This document shows positions 21,899-32,987 of a DNA stretch of 64,000 nucleotides, in pieces. A program made the position numbers and the translations under genes. Position 1 is the first letter of the stretch; every line of letters begins with the position of its first letter. Source of the stretch: Timema cristinae (lineage: Eukaryota; Arthropoda; Insecta; Phasmatodea; Timematidae); contig JBCFYV010000589.1 in the NCBI GenBank assembly GCA_039000515.1, positions 124,001-188,000 on the forward strand, written 5' to 3'. Under the pieces are notes generated by a model. The model saw only the letters and a list, made by a program, of their open reading frames with translations. It had not been told where the DNA came from and did no database searches.

Positions 21899-21995
21899 TA
21901 CCAAACTAGCAGCGTGTGAATACTCTAGTCCCGTTTCTATCGTACTAGCTAGTATACAGATATCTAGGCGCTAGCTAACTAGCTAGCTAGATAGT
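21899..21995 (-). mobile_element. MITE end fragment
   Basis: TAGTACCAAACTAGCAGCGT... is the inverse of the left-hand subterminal part of the MITE. It ends in a CTAGCTAGCTAG tract. Confidence 0.5.
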
Positions 21996-22841
21996 AGCTA
22001 ATTACTTTAACAACGCCATTTTATTATTGGACTGAACTAATTCACATCCACAATAAACTATACATCTATAACCAACAAAAGAAAAACAAATATAGCCAAC
22101 ACAAAACTAGTTCAGAAAAAGATTATAGAGGGAAATGAGAACAATTAAAAGAAATTAATATATTTATAATAAAAAATCACTAACATTATGTTTAATTGGG
22201 CTTATAATACAAATCTGAGTAATTTGTCCTAAGCAGCATCAAGTAGGTACACATAATTTTAAGTAAAATCCAGAACTAGACACATTTTTAAGGCGCTCCA
22301 GGGCACAAATCAAAAATTGGGTTAAGAGAAAAAAGTGGGGCCCTGATAGTAAAATCCATTTTCTATATAATCACATAAGTATGCATAGGCCTAGGGCGTC
22401 AAAATTCAAGCAATTTGATCCTAATTTGGGGATGAACGTATTTTTTAAAAGGAAGATCTTGTATTACAAACTTCATTAAAATGTAATTTCTTCCTCGTCA
22501 AAATATTATGTACAGGGGAAATCATCCATTTTTCAAAGCAACCACTCTTAATACTTTTCTTTCGGTATTAATTTCTCATAACTTGGAATTTTGTAAAAGT
22601 TCAAGACATCGACAAAAGATTTATTATCACTGCTAAAATAGTAAGTTTTTAAAAAAAACTTGTAATTAATTTAGGACTGGTTTTCGGAAATTTGTCAAAA
22701 GTTATAGAAATGTCTAGGTTATCTGGATATTCAACTGTAGATTTTATATTTTCGTCCAAGGAGAACGTATTGAATTTAGAATTGTTGATTTTTTCGGACG
22801 AGGGTAATCCACACACCCCGTCGAACCACAACTTTATATAT
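21996..22841. other. Nothing recognised
   Basis: AT-rich intergenic sequence. Confidence 0.45.
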
Positions 22842-22852
22842 TAGTTTTTGTA

Positions 22853-23098
22853 GTGTCAGACTTCTATGCTGGCGGCCGGGGTTCAATCCTCGGTCCCGGC
22901 AAAGATTTATCAGATTACTAAACCCTTCCTTCACCTCTGACAAGACATCTTGTGAATGTGGGGAATGCCAGGCCTCCACCGTGGTTCGGATTCCACGTTA
23001 AACTGTAGGTCCTTCATTTCATCTCACAATCACCCTACCATTACACATTAGCGTAAGTGCGTATAACCCGAACGGGTAGTAAGACGCAGTGCTAATAA
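22853..23098 (+). mobile_element. SINE family A, 5'-truncated, 11-bp TSD
   Basis: Starts within the tRNA-like head at GTGTCAGACTTC, has box B GGGTTCAATCC, and ends ACGCAGTGC then TAATAA. TAGTTTTTGTA is duplicated at 22842-22852 and 23099-23109, so it is a genuine retroposition event truncated at the 5' end. Confidence 0.85.
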
Positions 23099-23109
23099 TA
23101 GTTTTTGTA

Positions 23110-25884
23110 AATTGAATTATTGTTACTGGGAATTTCTGAAAAGGTCATTTTCTTTTTCTTGATCTTATTTGATTGTTTGGAAGAATGTTCATAATTTAGA
23201 ATTGTGGTATTTTCAAAAATGTGAGGGTTCATCTACTAAAAATTAAAATCAAGACTGGATTCAAAAAGTCCTAGAAATTTCTTATAATATCTGGATCTTC
23301 TTGTAAAGTCATTTTTTTCTCTCTCTTTATTTGACCTCCTGAACTGTCAACTCTTCGAGCAGATTGTCTTTCACGCCCATTTTCTACATATATCACATAA
23401 CATCATAGCTTATTTTAAAATCCGTATCGTTTTAATAAATACCACATAAACTGACAAAGGTTAAAACTGGAGTACTTTGATTTGGCAAGATAAAGCTCTA
23501 TCACGAAACTTAAAATAAAGTGGTATCATTATTTTATAGGCCATTAAGTTAGTACTAATAATGGATGGTAGAGCACACATAAATCTATATCTATTCAATA
23601 GAAACAAACATTCTAACAGTTGTAATACTTGTAGTTGTAATGATGACCAAGTATTCTCAATTGAAACTTCCAAGAAAGTCCCTTACTTAACTTTATTATA
23701 AAGTATTGATATAATAAATAGATACCCAAATGTGAGATTCCTACAAAAAAAAATGTTTTTATCACGGAATACCTTGAATAGATGGCAGAGTATCTTGGGT
23801 GATGATATCATTAGTATCTTTTAATCCATTTAGCCTCGTAATGTCGTGGATAATATATTAAACTATCGCATGTAATTATTTCGTTTATATTTCTTATAAA
23901 TCTTATCTTCATTAAGAAAACTCTTTCATTTTTATAAATCAAGAAATGAATATGATTTGTTGCCAGGAAACATGATGTATTTAAATATATTATAATAGTG
24001 GATTCCTAGATACATAATATTGTTGTGTTTTATTTTATCTATATAAGATATTTATTTTTCATATGCATGATAAATGATTTAAATGAAACTATGTTTGTGA
24101 ATACAAGAATATTTTCATATTATATGCATCAGTATTCAAAGCTTCATGTTGTGTGTCCCTTCACCAGCCAGTATAACAGTCTCCAAAACTTTTACATTAA
24201 AAGCTCCCTGCTTCTTTTAAAAAAATTAAAAATCGCAAATAAAAAATTAGCCCTTTTAACACATAATCGAAATAAAGTGTTCTTCTGACTCGTATCGTTC
24301 TTTTTTTTAAAACTTTGGACAATTTAAATCCAGAAATAAGACTATATGAAATAGACCGTAAGATGTGTTCTTCAGGTTCCTTCAATATTTATTTGTATGT
24401 ATTGGTTGATATAATTCATTTAGAGCTAAATTTATTATTGGGGAACAATAGCTATGCAGTTATCTAGAATAAATAAAGTTATAATTAACGTATGTGTATT
24501 TTTTATTAAACTTTACCAGTATTATTTCACGTTTCCCCCTTAGGTCAAAGAGGGTCAGCGCGGTCAATATTTTCGCTCTTCGGAGTCACGAATATTTCAG
24601 AAATTGCGGGATCTATATAATTTAAAATTATTTTCATATACGTAAATGAATAAAATTTTAATGATGCTTTTTTGACCTCCAGATTACGATGAATATTTTA
24701 GTTGTATATGCTTTTGAAACAAAAAAAGGGGGATTTCTCGATTCTGTCTGTCTTGTCTGTATCTTGGGCTTGAGTCGAGACCATTTTACCGAGTGTTGAG
24801 ACCTGGTATCTAGGGTAGTTAACAGGTTATAAATAGCAGTGTTTGGGATTATATACACAAACCTGTAGTTAAGGGCAGTTTATAAGAGATTTTTTTTCGA
24901 AATCAATGATAAAGATTTTCATAAAAATTTGTATCTAGACACTTTTTAATATTACAAACAAAATGACGAAACTAATTTTTCCGACAAAATTACTTGGAGG
25001 ATATTTACATAGTCGAATGTCAACAATGTTGATAATATCCACGCATATATTTGAAATACGAAATTATTCATCATTGAATTATTGTAAAACTATTAAAATA
25101 AAATTATTTTAAATTAAATATATTTTTATAAAACAATAATTATAGAAGGATAGGAAAATATATAGTTTTAAACATAGGTATAGGGAGCGAAGAGATTATT
25201 TATTTGATATAATGTATTGCGTTTTACCTATTATGTTTCTGCAACAATGTATATTATTTTGTTTGAATGATTTTACGAGCTTTTAGTAAATGTTTACATT
25301 TTTAGGTAAAAGAGTGAAAGTCTGTCCGGTGCACCGTGCATTTATTTCTTCACCAAAAATTAAGAAAAAATATTTGTTTTAAATTAAGACTTCATTATTT
25401 GATCCTATAACTTATAACTTCTGACCGTTTCAAAAATATTTTGGTATTTTTTTCTCTGAAATTGAAAATTACTATTCGTTTTACCCTAAAATGTTGCATT
25501 GTGGATTTTATACAATCTTTGAACATTTAAATGGATGAAATTGTTTATAACATAGGTGATAACACTTCACACCCTCATCTATTTGCACAGCATTATTTTC
25601 AATCAAAATGATTGAAAAACAAGAAGGCGGCCCTTTGATAATATGGAGCATGAGATATATTATGATACCAAATTTTTTCCATTAACTTATTTTGCTTTGG
25701 TTGAATTGTTTATAAAATTAAACACGCTGTCCTTGAAAATCCACATATATGTGGAGGGAAATTTGAAATGGTAAACCATTTAGGAAAATCCACCTCCAGT
25801 CCACCCAACCGAGATTCTATCTTTAATATTCCCGTTCTCTCTGGTCTAGTTCAACACAGAACTAGCGCATTAGTAAACTACGCC
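23110..25884. other. Mostly nothing recognised
   Basis: AT-rich. Around 23548-23670 one plus frame has IMDGRAHINLYLFNRNKHSN followed by CNTCSCND, vaguely like a LINE RT C-terminal segment, but too short to call. A phrase at 24735-24805 (CTGTCTGTCTT...ATTTTACCGAGT) resembles one at 28510-28600, suggesting a dispersed repeat. Confidence 0.35.
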
Positions 25885-26050
25885 TGAGAGCTGAGCACGT
25901 TAGTCTAGTTTCCTAGGACTAAGATATCAAATCCTTCCTGTGAGCGCTTATCAGGTCAGTCAAATTTCCTTGCACTGAGACAATCCTGCCTGAAAGTTGA
26001 ACACGTCAGTTGAGTTTCCTAGGACTATGATAACCCTTTCTGTGAGTTAA
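25885..26050 (+). repeat. Two-unit ~103-bp degenerate repeat
   Basis: CCTGAGAGCTGAGCACGTTAG...TTTCCTAGGACTAAGAT recurs as CCTGAAAGTTGAACACGTCAG...TTTCCTAGGACTATGAT about 103 bp later. Confidence 0.55.
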
Positions 26051-26604
26051 ATATCAAAAATATATATCCAAAGAACTGTAAACTGCAATTAACACAACTT
26101 TCATATAAATATTTATATTTATAATTGTATCGGAAGGAGCTCCCTTAAATGCTGGATATTCATTGATTCAAAATTGTGTGTGTGTGGTTGTTGACCAGCG
26201 AATTTTAAGTGAACTCTTCTCTCCTTGTTTTAATCATACCACAGACATTCTCGAGTTTTTTTTATTTGTTTTCAAAAATAAAGGAAAATAATGTGATAAC
26301 TGATAATAGTCCTACCAATGACCGTCTTGGATGGGAGAAGCTTGTGATAGTGTTGCCCTGGATGTACACAAGTGGACTGGGCCTATGTGTAGTAAAATGG
26401 CCAGGCTCAACAATTTAAATAATTAGTGCTGAAAATAATGTTTTTTGAGAAGTGTTAGAAGGATAAGTGATTTTTAAAATCAAATTGTTATAGTTAGTTA
26501 AATATTCCATCCCAAAAATGATACAGTATTTTTAATACAGACACTCTATCTTCCGCCTACTCTTAATGTTACTTAAATTACAGAGAGCATTGTATGTATA
26601 TAAC

Positions 26605-26815
26605 ATCTTGATGATAATGTAAATACAGACAACATTGAATGTGTAGTAACAAGGTGATGGTAATGTAAATACAGACAACATTGAATGTGTAGTAACAAGG
26701 TGATGGTAATGTAAATACAGACAACATTGAATGTGTAGTAACAAGGTGATGGTAATGTAAATACAGACAACAACAAGGTGATGGTAATGTAAATACAGAC
26801 AACATTGAATGTGTA
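26605..26815 (+). repeat. 46-bp minisatellite, about 4.5 units
   Basis: Unit CAAGGTGATGGTAATGTAAA + TACAGACAACATTGAATGTGTAGTAA. One unit is shortened near 26770. In the second copy (56160-56245) the array is shorter. Confidence 0.9.
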
Positions 26816-27021
26816 TACTCTACACTGGTCACACACATTTGTTAAAGAGATAAATCGGTCAAATGGATCGTATTAATTTATAAAATACAAAATATATATA
26901 GCTTTAGTTTTACGAGATAGTATGGGAAAGTTTTACAACTATATTATTTTTTATAAATTATTATATTTAGGCTTTCTGATTAATATTTATATAGTTTATG
27001 CATATTTAGTAAGATTTTTAT

Positions 27022-27265
27022 TGGTGGCCGCATGGTATAAGGTATCACACACTATTGCTATAGACTATACTGACGATGACGGTGAGATTTGGATTCGAAT
27101 GCAGGAAGGGTATGCTGGAGTTTTTTTTTTTTTTTTTTATTTATCTCCCTCTAAGTAACAATGGGTATAATCTTTCTAAACTAAACACCCTCATAAATTG
27201 TTTATTTTACTAAACATAAGAATATATTAAGCATCGCTTCTTACTACTCATTTGGGCTATATGTA
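27022..27265 (+). mobile_element. SINE family B copy, diverged
   Basis: Head GGTGGCCGCATGGTATAAGG, box B GGATTCGAATGC, T17 run, and tail-like TTCTTACTACTCATTTGGG (tail in inverse form), so the right part may be a second fragment. Confidence 0.45.
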
Positions 27266-27279
27266 TACTTAATAACTAG

Positions 27280-27866
27280 CAGTCTCGCACGGCGTTGTCC
27301 GTGACCCACTGTGGTATAAGAATTATATAATCCCCCCCCCCCCGCAACCCCCCGCACCACCACCACCACCACCACACACGCTGCCCGTTACCCACTGTGG
27401 TATCATAATTATATAAATCCTCTTTATTCCCTATCCCTTGGTAATTTCAAAAAATCTGGCCTTATTCCTTGTCTACATCATAAAGGGAACCTCTGTGCAA
27501 AATTTTACATTCTAGGTTCAAGGGTTTGTGCTGGGCGTTGATCTAATAATAAATAAGGAGACTTTAATGCGAAAAATAAAATCCTCTTTATTCTCTATAC
27601 TGTTACAATTTTGGAAAATCCTGAAAATACTTATTAGTGATTATAATTACCTACTTACATGCCAAATTTGAAGTCGCTAATAATTATAGTTACAGAAATA
27701 AGGCAACCTTGAAGAGAAAATATAAATCCTCATTATTCCCTATCCCGTGAGAATTTCGAAAAATCCGACTTAATTTCTTGTCTACATTTAAAGGGAACAT
27801 CTGTGCAAAATTTCAGCTTTCTGGGTCCAAGGGTTTGGGCTGGGCGTTGATGAGTCAGTCGGTGAG
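27280..27866 (+). repeat. Dispersed-repeat 3' region with internal ~310-bp duplication
   Basis: AACTAGCAGTCTCGCACGGC then GTTGTCCGTGACCCACTG opens the block. TATAAATCCTCTTTATTCCC ... GGGCTGGGCGTTGAT occurs at about 27410-27545 and again at 27720-27855. The block ends GAGTCAGTCGGTGAGTCAGG next to a TA tract. This arrangement is common at 3' ends of arthropod non-autonomous transposons; the family is not assigned. Confidence 0.5.
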
Positions 27867-27872
27867 TCAGGA

Positions 27873-27943
<71 letters not shown>
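27867..27943. repeat. (TA)n microsatellite, ~77 bp
   Basis: Uninterrupted alternating TA. It is collapsed to a few bases in the second copy near 57350. Confidence 0.95.
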
Positions 27944-27946
<3 letters not shown>

Positions 27947-27949
27947 AAG

Positions 27950-28120
27950 CTAAAATAAATGAACCCGCATTTACGTGGAGAAAAGGAGAATTGAACTACT
28001 TGGAAAAACCAAACTCATTATACCCGACAGAGATTCGAACTCCAAATTCTATCCCCATTACCGGAAGTCTGCTCTACTGAGAGGTTAGCGAATTAAAACA
28101 CACGGCCACCAAATCGGTTA
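27950..28120 (-). mobile_element. SINE family B fragment
   Basis: On the minus strand: TTTGGTGGCCGTGTGTTTTA, later box B GAGTTCGAATCTC, then GGTTTTTCCAAG. A plus-strand tail fragment (TTTTCCACTTTACCTGG ... GTAGTAAGCAGCAATGAG) sits at about 28205-28295. Confidence 0.45.
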
Positions 28121-29141
28121 ATGTGAGGTTAATCTTGATTGTTTTGGCGATAATAAGGAGAGAATGGTTAAAATTACGTTTTGGGTATATTGATTTAACT
28201 TTTTCTTAAATAATTTTCCACTTTACCTGGAAGCAAATATGTGTACATTCTTTCTACTCTATAATGAATAAAGCTGGGACTTGTAGTAAGCAGCAATGAG
28301 GGATAAAAATAGCTATATTTGGATAATAGGAAGTTAATACAAAGTGTCAGACCTCTTGAATAACTTTAATCTCCTACTACGAAGAAGTCAAACTTTTTAC
28401 CTTCTCGCTAACTTACAGATAGAGAAGGTATTAAGATCGCCAAAAGAATTAAACCTGAGAATTTGATGAATTTTGACGTTTCTTGAACCCCGAGATCGAA
28501 AAAGTAGATTTCGCAATGTCGTCTGTCTGTGTGTATATCTATTTGTCTGGCTTTCTGTACCTCAGGCTAGAGCATAAACTATTTTACCAATTGGGCTAAA
28601 AAAAAATGGTATCTTGTGTTTTCATAGAGTTGTCACGAGGGATCATTGGAATTGTATATCTTGTAGCATGTCAATCAGGCAGATTGGACAGCTACAATTG
28701 AATATCAATATTTTGATAATTTAAAACAATAGAAACGAAAGAAAGAAGTAATATTAACATATTTAAAAGTTATCTACCTCAAAATTTATATTCCTGACTA
28801 GGTGAAGTCTGATACAATCACGTAATTGAAACACATGGTTGTTCGAAAGATATTGTATTTTGATAAATACTGTAGCGGATATCAAAGAAGAGGATTGACA
28901 TTATCATATTTATGAATAAAATGCTTTAACGCATACTCGTTGCCATTGGATGATGTCGGATGGATTCACATAAATTTGCCATGCTGCCTACAAGAAAATA
29001 TTGTAAAGGACGTCTATATTGCAAATTCTCATAAAAATAATAGCTGAGCCTAAAGAATATAATTAAAACAGATATATTTAAATAAAAGATGCCTTGGTAT
29101 CTACTCACCATTTCAAGATGTTCTTGGCTTTGTTCGCCACG

Positions 29142-30813
29142 TGTTAGAAAGGAAAATAATTCAATGATGGTGGCTTGACTTCAGCCACACGTACTTTCGT
29201 TACAACATCTGATTAAGAAAGAAGCGTAGAATGGACTCGACCTATTGACCCGCTTGCCCTTCAGAGAAGACTAGCGGCCGTCCAAGGAAACATGTTTTCC
29301 ACCTTTCCCACAAGCGATTCTCCCTGCTTCGTTTTCCTTTCTCCCCGCCTTCGTCCCTTTCTCTCTTTTTTCTTTATTTCTGAATTCATCACCTATTTTA
29401 TTTTGTTCCATTCAAGTCAGATTTGAAAGTATATAAAGGCTTCTTCTCAGATTCACATTATACCCAAACTACTACAACCCAGCGTCGAAGGAGGAACTTC
29501 TGCATCCTTACTCAACAAAGATAAAGGTCGACCATTGAGTTTTGGCCGTCAGATCCACCGCCGCGCCGGTCAGGAGGATATACTTCAAATACTTAAGTAT
29601 CCTGGCAACATCGCTAAGTCCTTATGACTTAGATTCTAGTTTTGTTGTAAAAAAAAGAACTAGACAAACGTCTATCTAGACATGTTTGGTATTTTGTATG
29701 TTTTGTGTCTATAGTCGAAGGCGACTTTCATTTTGTTTGATAATTTTATATTACTGTATGTCGAATTGACAGTTAACCTTTTCAAGTCTTGTTGACTTCA
29801 AAATTTTAAAATGGTTTATTTAATTGGTTAAATATTGTGTCCTCCTGTCTGAAGGACAAGTATTTAGTATGACTAGTATTTAGCGTCCCTTTAGACTTGG
29901 TATATCGATCAGTCCTAGCGACTATGTTTCTCTGTATCCTTATGATACAGACTTTACATTATGAGCCTTTGGCTTGGAATGTAGTAAGGTCTTAGTAAAA
30001 GACTTGATAACTCCACAAGCTCCTTTTATTTATTCTGAGTCAATGTTTCTCATGACGCCGTGGACGTCATGTGCATTTGTTTAATTTTGTATGGCTACAG
30101 TCTGACTTGTTTCCAATTCCCAGTTGGGTTGATAGAGTTCTATGTTATGGGTTGTTCAAGTAGTCACGCTTCACGTGCGGTATTTGCTTGAGTGAGCAAG
30201 CCACGGAACTCCGCTTTTGCCATATGGGGTCCGCGCAAATAATTTTTTTGTCTTTGCCAGATTTTTTTTTTTACTCCAATAGTTTTGGTGTTGCGTTTTT
30301 TAGTGTAATTCCTATTAGCATTGTTTGTACTATTGAATGCTCTGGCAGTACCGATAGGGAAAGGGACCAGCCATAGTACCTGTTAATCGACACCTGTTTG
30401 ATAGCCCTTGACCACTGTTATCCACTGATCTTACTATTGTTTTTTTATTAACCAAAAGGGTTTTAAGGATATTGTCTTAAGACCCAGTATAGCTAACTGA
30501 TTAGAGTCTATATGTATATCTTGTCCAATACCTTTTTGTTAGTTACTATTTAATTGTTTTCTCCTTCAGAAGAACCTACCTGGAGCCTGGCTCCAGCTCA
30601 GCCCTTATAGCTACTGCAAGACAATCTAATTTCACAAAGTCTTATTAATTGAAACAAACTTCAAACTTGTGATCTTGTAACATTATTGTAAACCTAATTT
30701 TATTCTTTCTGTTTTCAATGAATTTATTTATTGTTAAACAAATTATTTTTCCATTTAAATTTCACCTTGTTTGTCACGTTATCAAATTAGTCCTGTGAAG
30801 GATTAATGTAACA
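29142..30813 (+). mobile_element. Candidate long solo LTR or structured transcript region
   Basis: The block starts TGTTAG and ends TGTAACA, the inverse termini usual for Gypsy-type LTRs. It contains a TATA box (TATAAA 29432-29437) followed by about 1.1 kb crowded with small perfect inverted repeats and no open frame. No flanking target duplication, primer site or gag/pol is visible, so the LTR reading is only a hypothesis. The alternative is a structured non-coding transcript or 5' leader. Confidence 0.3.
29432..29437 (+). promoter_or_regulatory. TATA box upstream of hairpin-rich region
   Basis: TATAAAGGC with a pyrimidine-rich start region about 25-30 bases downstream (TCAGATTCACATTATACC). 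Confidence 0.4.
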
Positions 30814-30964
30814 ATCTGCGCCACTCTTTTGTTTGATTTCATCGTAGAGATGCTCCACTTTACGTTCTTCTAGATCATCAATATTGTGGTAGACATTTAA
30901 ATTTTTAATTTGGGATTCCCAGCAACAGCATCACGGTTCTTCAGTGAGGGAGGGTGTTCATATG

Positions 30965-31125
30965 TCAGTCCATAGGCTCCTTTTGTGCTGAGATTGTCAT
31001 CATCCTCGCAGCCCATGGCACTTCCAGCTTTTGTCTCTCCAGGTTGGTGTTGTTCTTCATCCCCAGATCGTTGCGTATCTTCTGTACATTGTTTAACAGG
31101 AGATTGGCACCATCTTCTGAGCGTA
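30965..31125 (-). CDS. Small unrecognised gene, exon 3 (C-terminal)
   Basis: A strong acceptor (TTGCCTCCTTGACCCCAG on the minus strand) precedes 31125. The 161-nt exon reads, in phase 1, RSEDGANLLLNNVQKIRNDL, then GMKNNTNLERQKLEVPWAAR and MMTISAQKEPMD, ending at TGA 30967-30965. The composition looks like a soluble, partly helical protein; I do not recognise the family. AATAAA on the minus strand at 30732-30727 could be the polyadenylation signal. It joins in frame to exon 2 at 31816-31849 (the split valine codon G|TA). Confidence 0.55.
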
Positions 31126-31270
31126 CTGGGGTCAAGGAGGCAACAAGAGTTTTTTTTATTTAAATAACATAACACAATGTTGATGATACGAGTGAGACAG
31201 CTTAAATGTGTAAGGTAACATCAGAGTAGTGTTCAGGCCCCATGAAATCACGCTGGGATTGGTGGGATTT

Positions 31271-31362
31271 GGTCACGTGACCACACCTCCTGCTCTGTGA
31301 TTGGCTGACCCGCTCCTTCCCCCACCCCTCCTTCCGCTGCCCTACTTTCCTCTGATTGGCTG
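31271..31362. promoter_or_regulatory. E-box palindrome and CCAAT-box cluster
   Basis: GGTCACGTGACC at 31271-31282 is a perfect 12-bp palindrome around CACGTG (the USF/TFEB-type site). Two inverted CCAAT boxes (TGATTGGCTG) lie at about 31298 and 31353. They fall in the intron between exons 3 and 2 of the small gene. GTCACGTG and CCAAT-like traces persist in the degraded second copy near 60768-60800. Confidence 0.45.
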
Positions 31363-31815
31363 TTGGTTTTCCCCTACAGCCTGCTTGGTTTTCCCTCTCC
31401 CCTACAAACCCTGGACATGTTGGTTCTTGCTGATTAATTATTAATTATCGTTAATTAATTATTGTTAATTGATTATTGTAAATTAATTAATTAGTTAATT
31501 GGTAGGATAGAGGCGTTGGAGTTATTATTGGTAGGATAGAGGTGTTTTTATTCATCAATTAGGGCGCTGTAGTTTATTTGCTGAAACATAGAGCCACCCG
31601 GGGCTCACGCTCCACGATTTCAGTCTTTCTCCTCCGGATGCCCAATAGTAAATGACACAAGCATCTCCAGTAGGGGGGCACGCTGCCTGTTTGATGACCA
31701 ACTTAGCCTTTCACTTTTCCCTCCCCCGCTGAGCCGGGTCGTTCATCCTGGTTTTCTCCCTCCCCCGGTCATTACCTTCTGTGGGGTGGTGTACCGAGCA
31801 ATAACCTCCACTCAC

Positions 31816-31849
31816 CTTGAGGAGTCATTGTGTTTCTCAAAATAGACAC
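31816..31849 (-). CDS. Small unrecognised gene, exon 2 (34-nt microexon)
   Basis: Acceptor CTGCCTTACAG before 31849 and donor GTGAGT after 31816. It encodes VSILRNTMTPQ plus one base. It is in frame with both first-exon copies (phase 0) and with exon 3 (phase 1). An ATG inside it (31828-31826), preceded by TATAAAA (31899-31893) and a TCAG initiator-like site near 31864, offers an alternative 57-codon product starting MTPQVRSEDG. The three-exon reading is preferred because of the conserved upstream exons. Confidence 0.5.
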
Positions 31850-32255
31850 CTGTAAGGCAGCTCTGAAAACTCCCGTTAAACGGCAGTCTCGCTTTTATAT
31901 CCCATGAAAGTGGACATATTTTGGCCCAACAGCTCTCTCTCACACACACATCCAACATGTTGGTACTTGGAGGGAGGCTCCACCGCCCAAATATATAAAT
32001 TTATAGATATTGAAATAAAACTATAGTTTGTAAGTCATGTGCTGCTACCCACGTTTAAAGTGAAAACACCCGTTTTATTCTTCAGCCCAATTATAACAGA
32101 AAAAATAATTTAATGCTCGCAATTATATTTCGGAGGAATAATATATAGCTCTTATATTGAATTTAATGTTCGCAACTATATTATATATCCCTATGAAAGT
32201 TTAAGCCCACACATCAATGCACTAAACATTTGCGAGAGTGAGAAAAAAAATGTAC

Positions 32256-32336
32256 CTTCAGATGCACTGAGGGAGGGTAAGTTTGAGCGACACCCGTTTG
32301 CACCACCGTGCTTGTTCGTTCTGTGTGTGCTATCAT
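32256..32336 (-). CDS. Small unrecognised gene, first coding exon, copy 1A
   Basis: ATG at 32336, 27 codons (MIAHTERTSTVVQTG, then VAQTYPPSVHLK), donor GTACAT after 32256, phase 0. Splicing to exons 2 and 3 gives a 91-residue protein. It differs from exon 1B at three positions, all in third codon positions (GGT/GGC, ACT/ACC, TAC/TAT) and all synonymous. Upstream of the ATG the two copies differ at residue-changing positions and this copy soon meets a stop, which supports the ATG as start. Confidence 0.5.
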
Positions 32337-32987
32337 TTGCAGTTGTCTGAACGGGGCGCAGAGAGACGGGTCCAGCAATGTTAATTCTGTGCAACATCAT
32401 TTGCATGGCAAGAGTGGTCTTACATCCCGTGAAAGTGGGCATTGGGAGTGTAGAAAAGCACCCTAGTAATTAAGTGGACGTGTTCCAATTACAACGCTCA
32501 ATTGGCCCTGTTAAAACTGACTACCCGTAGAAACATATAAAATATATAAATTTATAGTTATTGAAATAAAACTATAATCTTAAAGATAGAAAAGTTACCA
32601 TCACACATAATGTTGATTCATTTAATATTCTTATATTATTGGTGTACTTAATTAATGCGGATAGGCTATATGTTTTGTAAGACGTGATTCAAAGAAAATA
32701 ATAATGTTTGAGTACTTTTAAGAGGACAGCCTCAATGCACCCAACATTTGCGAGAGTGCATGTGGTACCAGCGTTTGCTATCCATTCATATTCAGTTTAG
32801 CATCACTTGTAGTTACAAGTTCCTGGTTCAAATCTCACCCACGTGGACAAATGGGGTGTGCTGTATAGACCAATTTTAATAGGAATAGCCTTGTTCGCAA
32901 CTATATTATGACGAAATACATCCGCATGAAAGTTTAAGCCCACACATCAATGCACTCAACATTTGCGAGAGTGAGAAAAAAATGTAC

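Noticed and set aside
7719..23098. tRNA genes (box A/box B matches)
   Set aside because: Heads do not fold to complete tRNAs, occur in several dispersed copies with bodies and tails, and two have target duplications: they are SINEs.
23548..23670. LINE reverse-transcriptase C-terminal fragment
   Set aside because: The cysteine/histidine pattern is only vaguely similar and the stretch is too short and isolated to support a call.
26573..26838. 86-87 residue repetitive frames on the minus strand
   Set aside because: Produced by the 46-bp minisatellite read in several frames.
27326..27375. Poly-C and (CAC)n run as a regulatory or G-quadruplex element
   Set aside because: Length differs greatly in the second copy (56787-56835) and it lies in a transposon-derived repeat; a simple slippage tract is the better explanation.
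30897..31175. 92-residue minus-strand open frame over exon 3 of the small gene
   Set aside because: It reads a different frame from the one supported by the acceptor, by phase with exons 1 and 2, and by peptide character.
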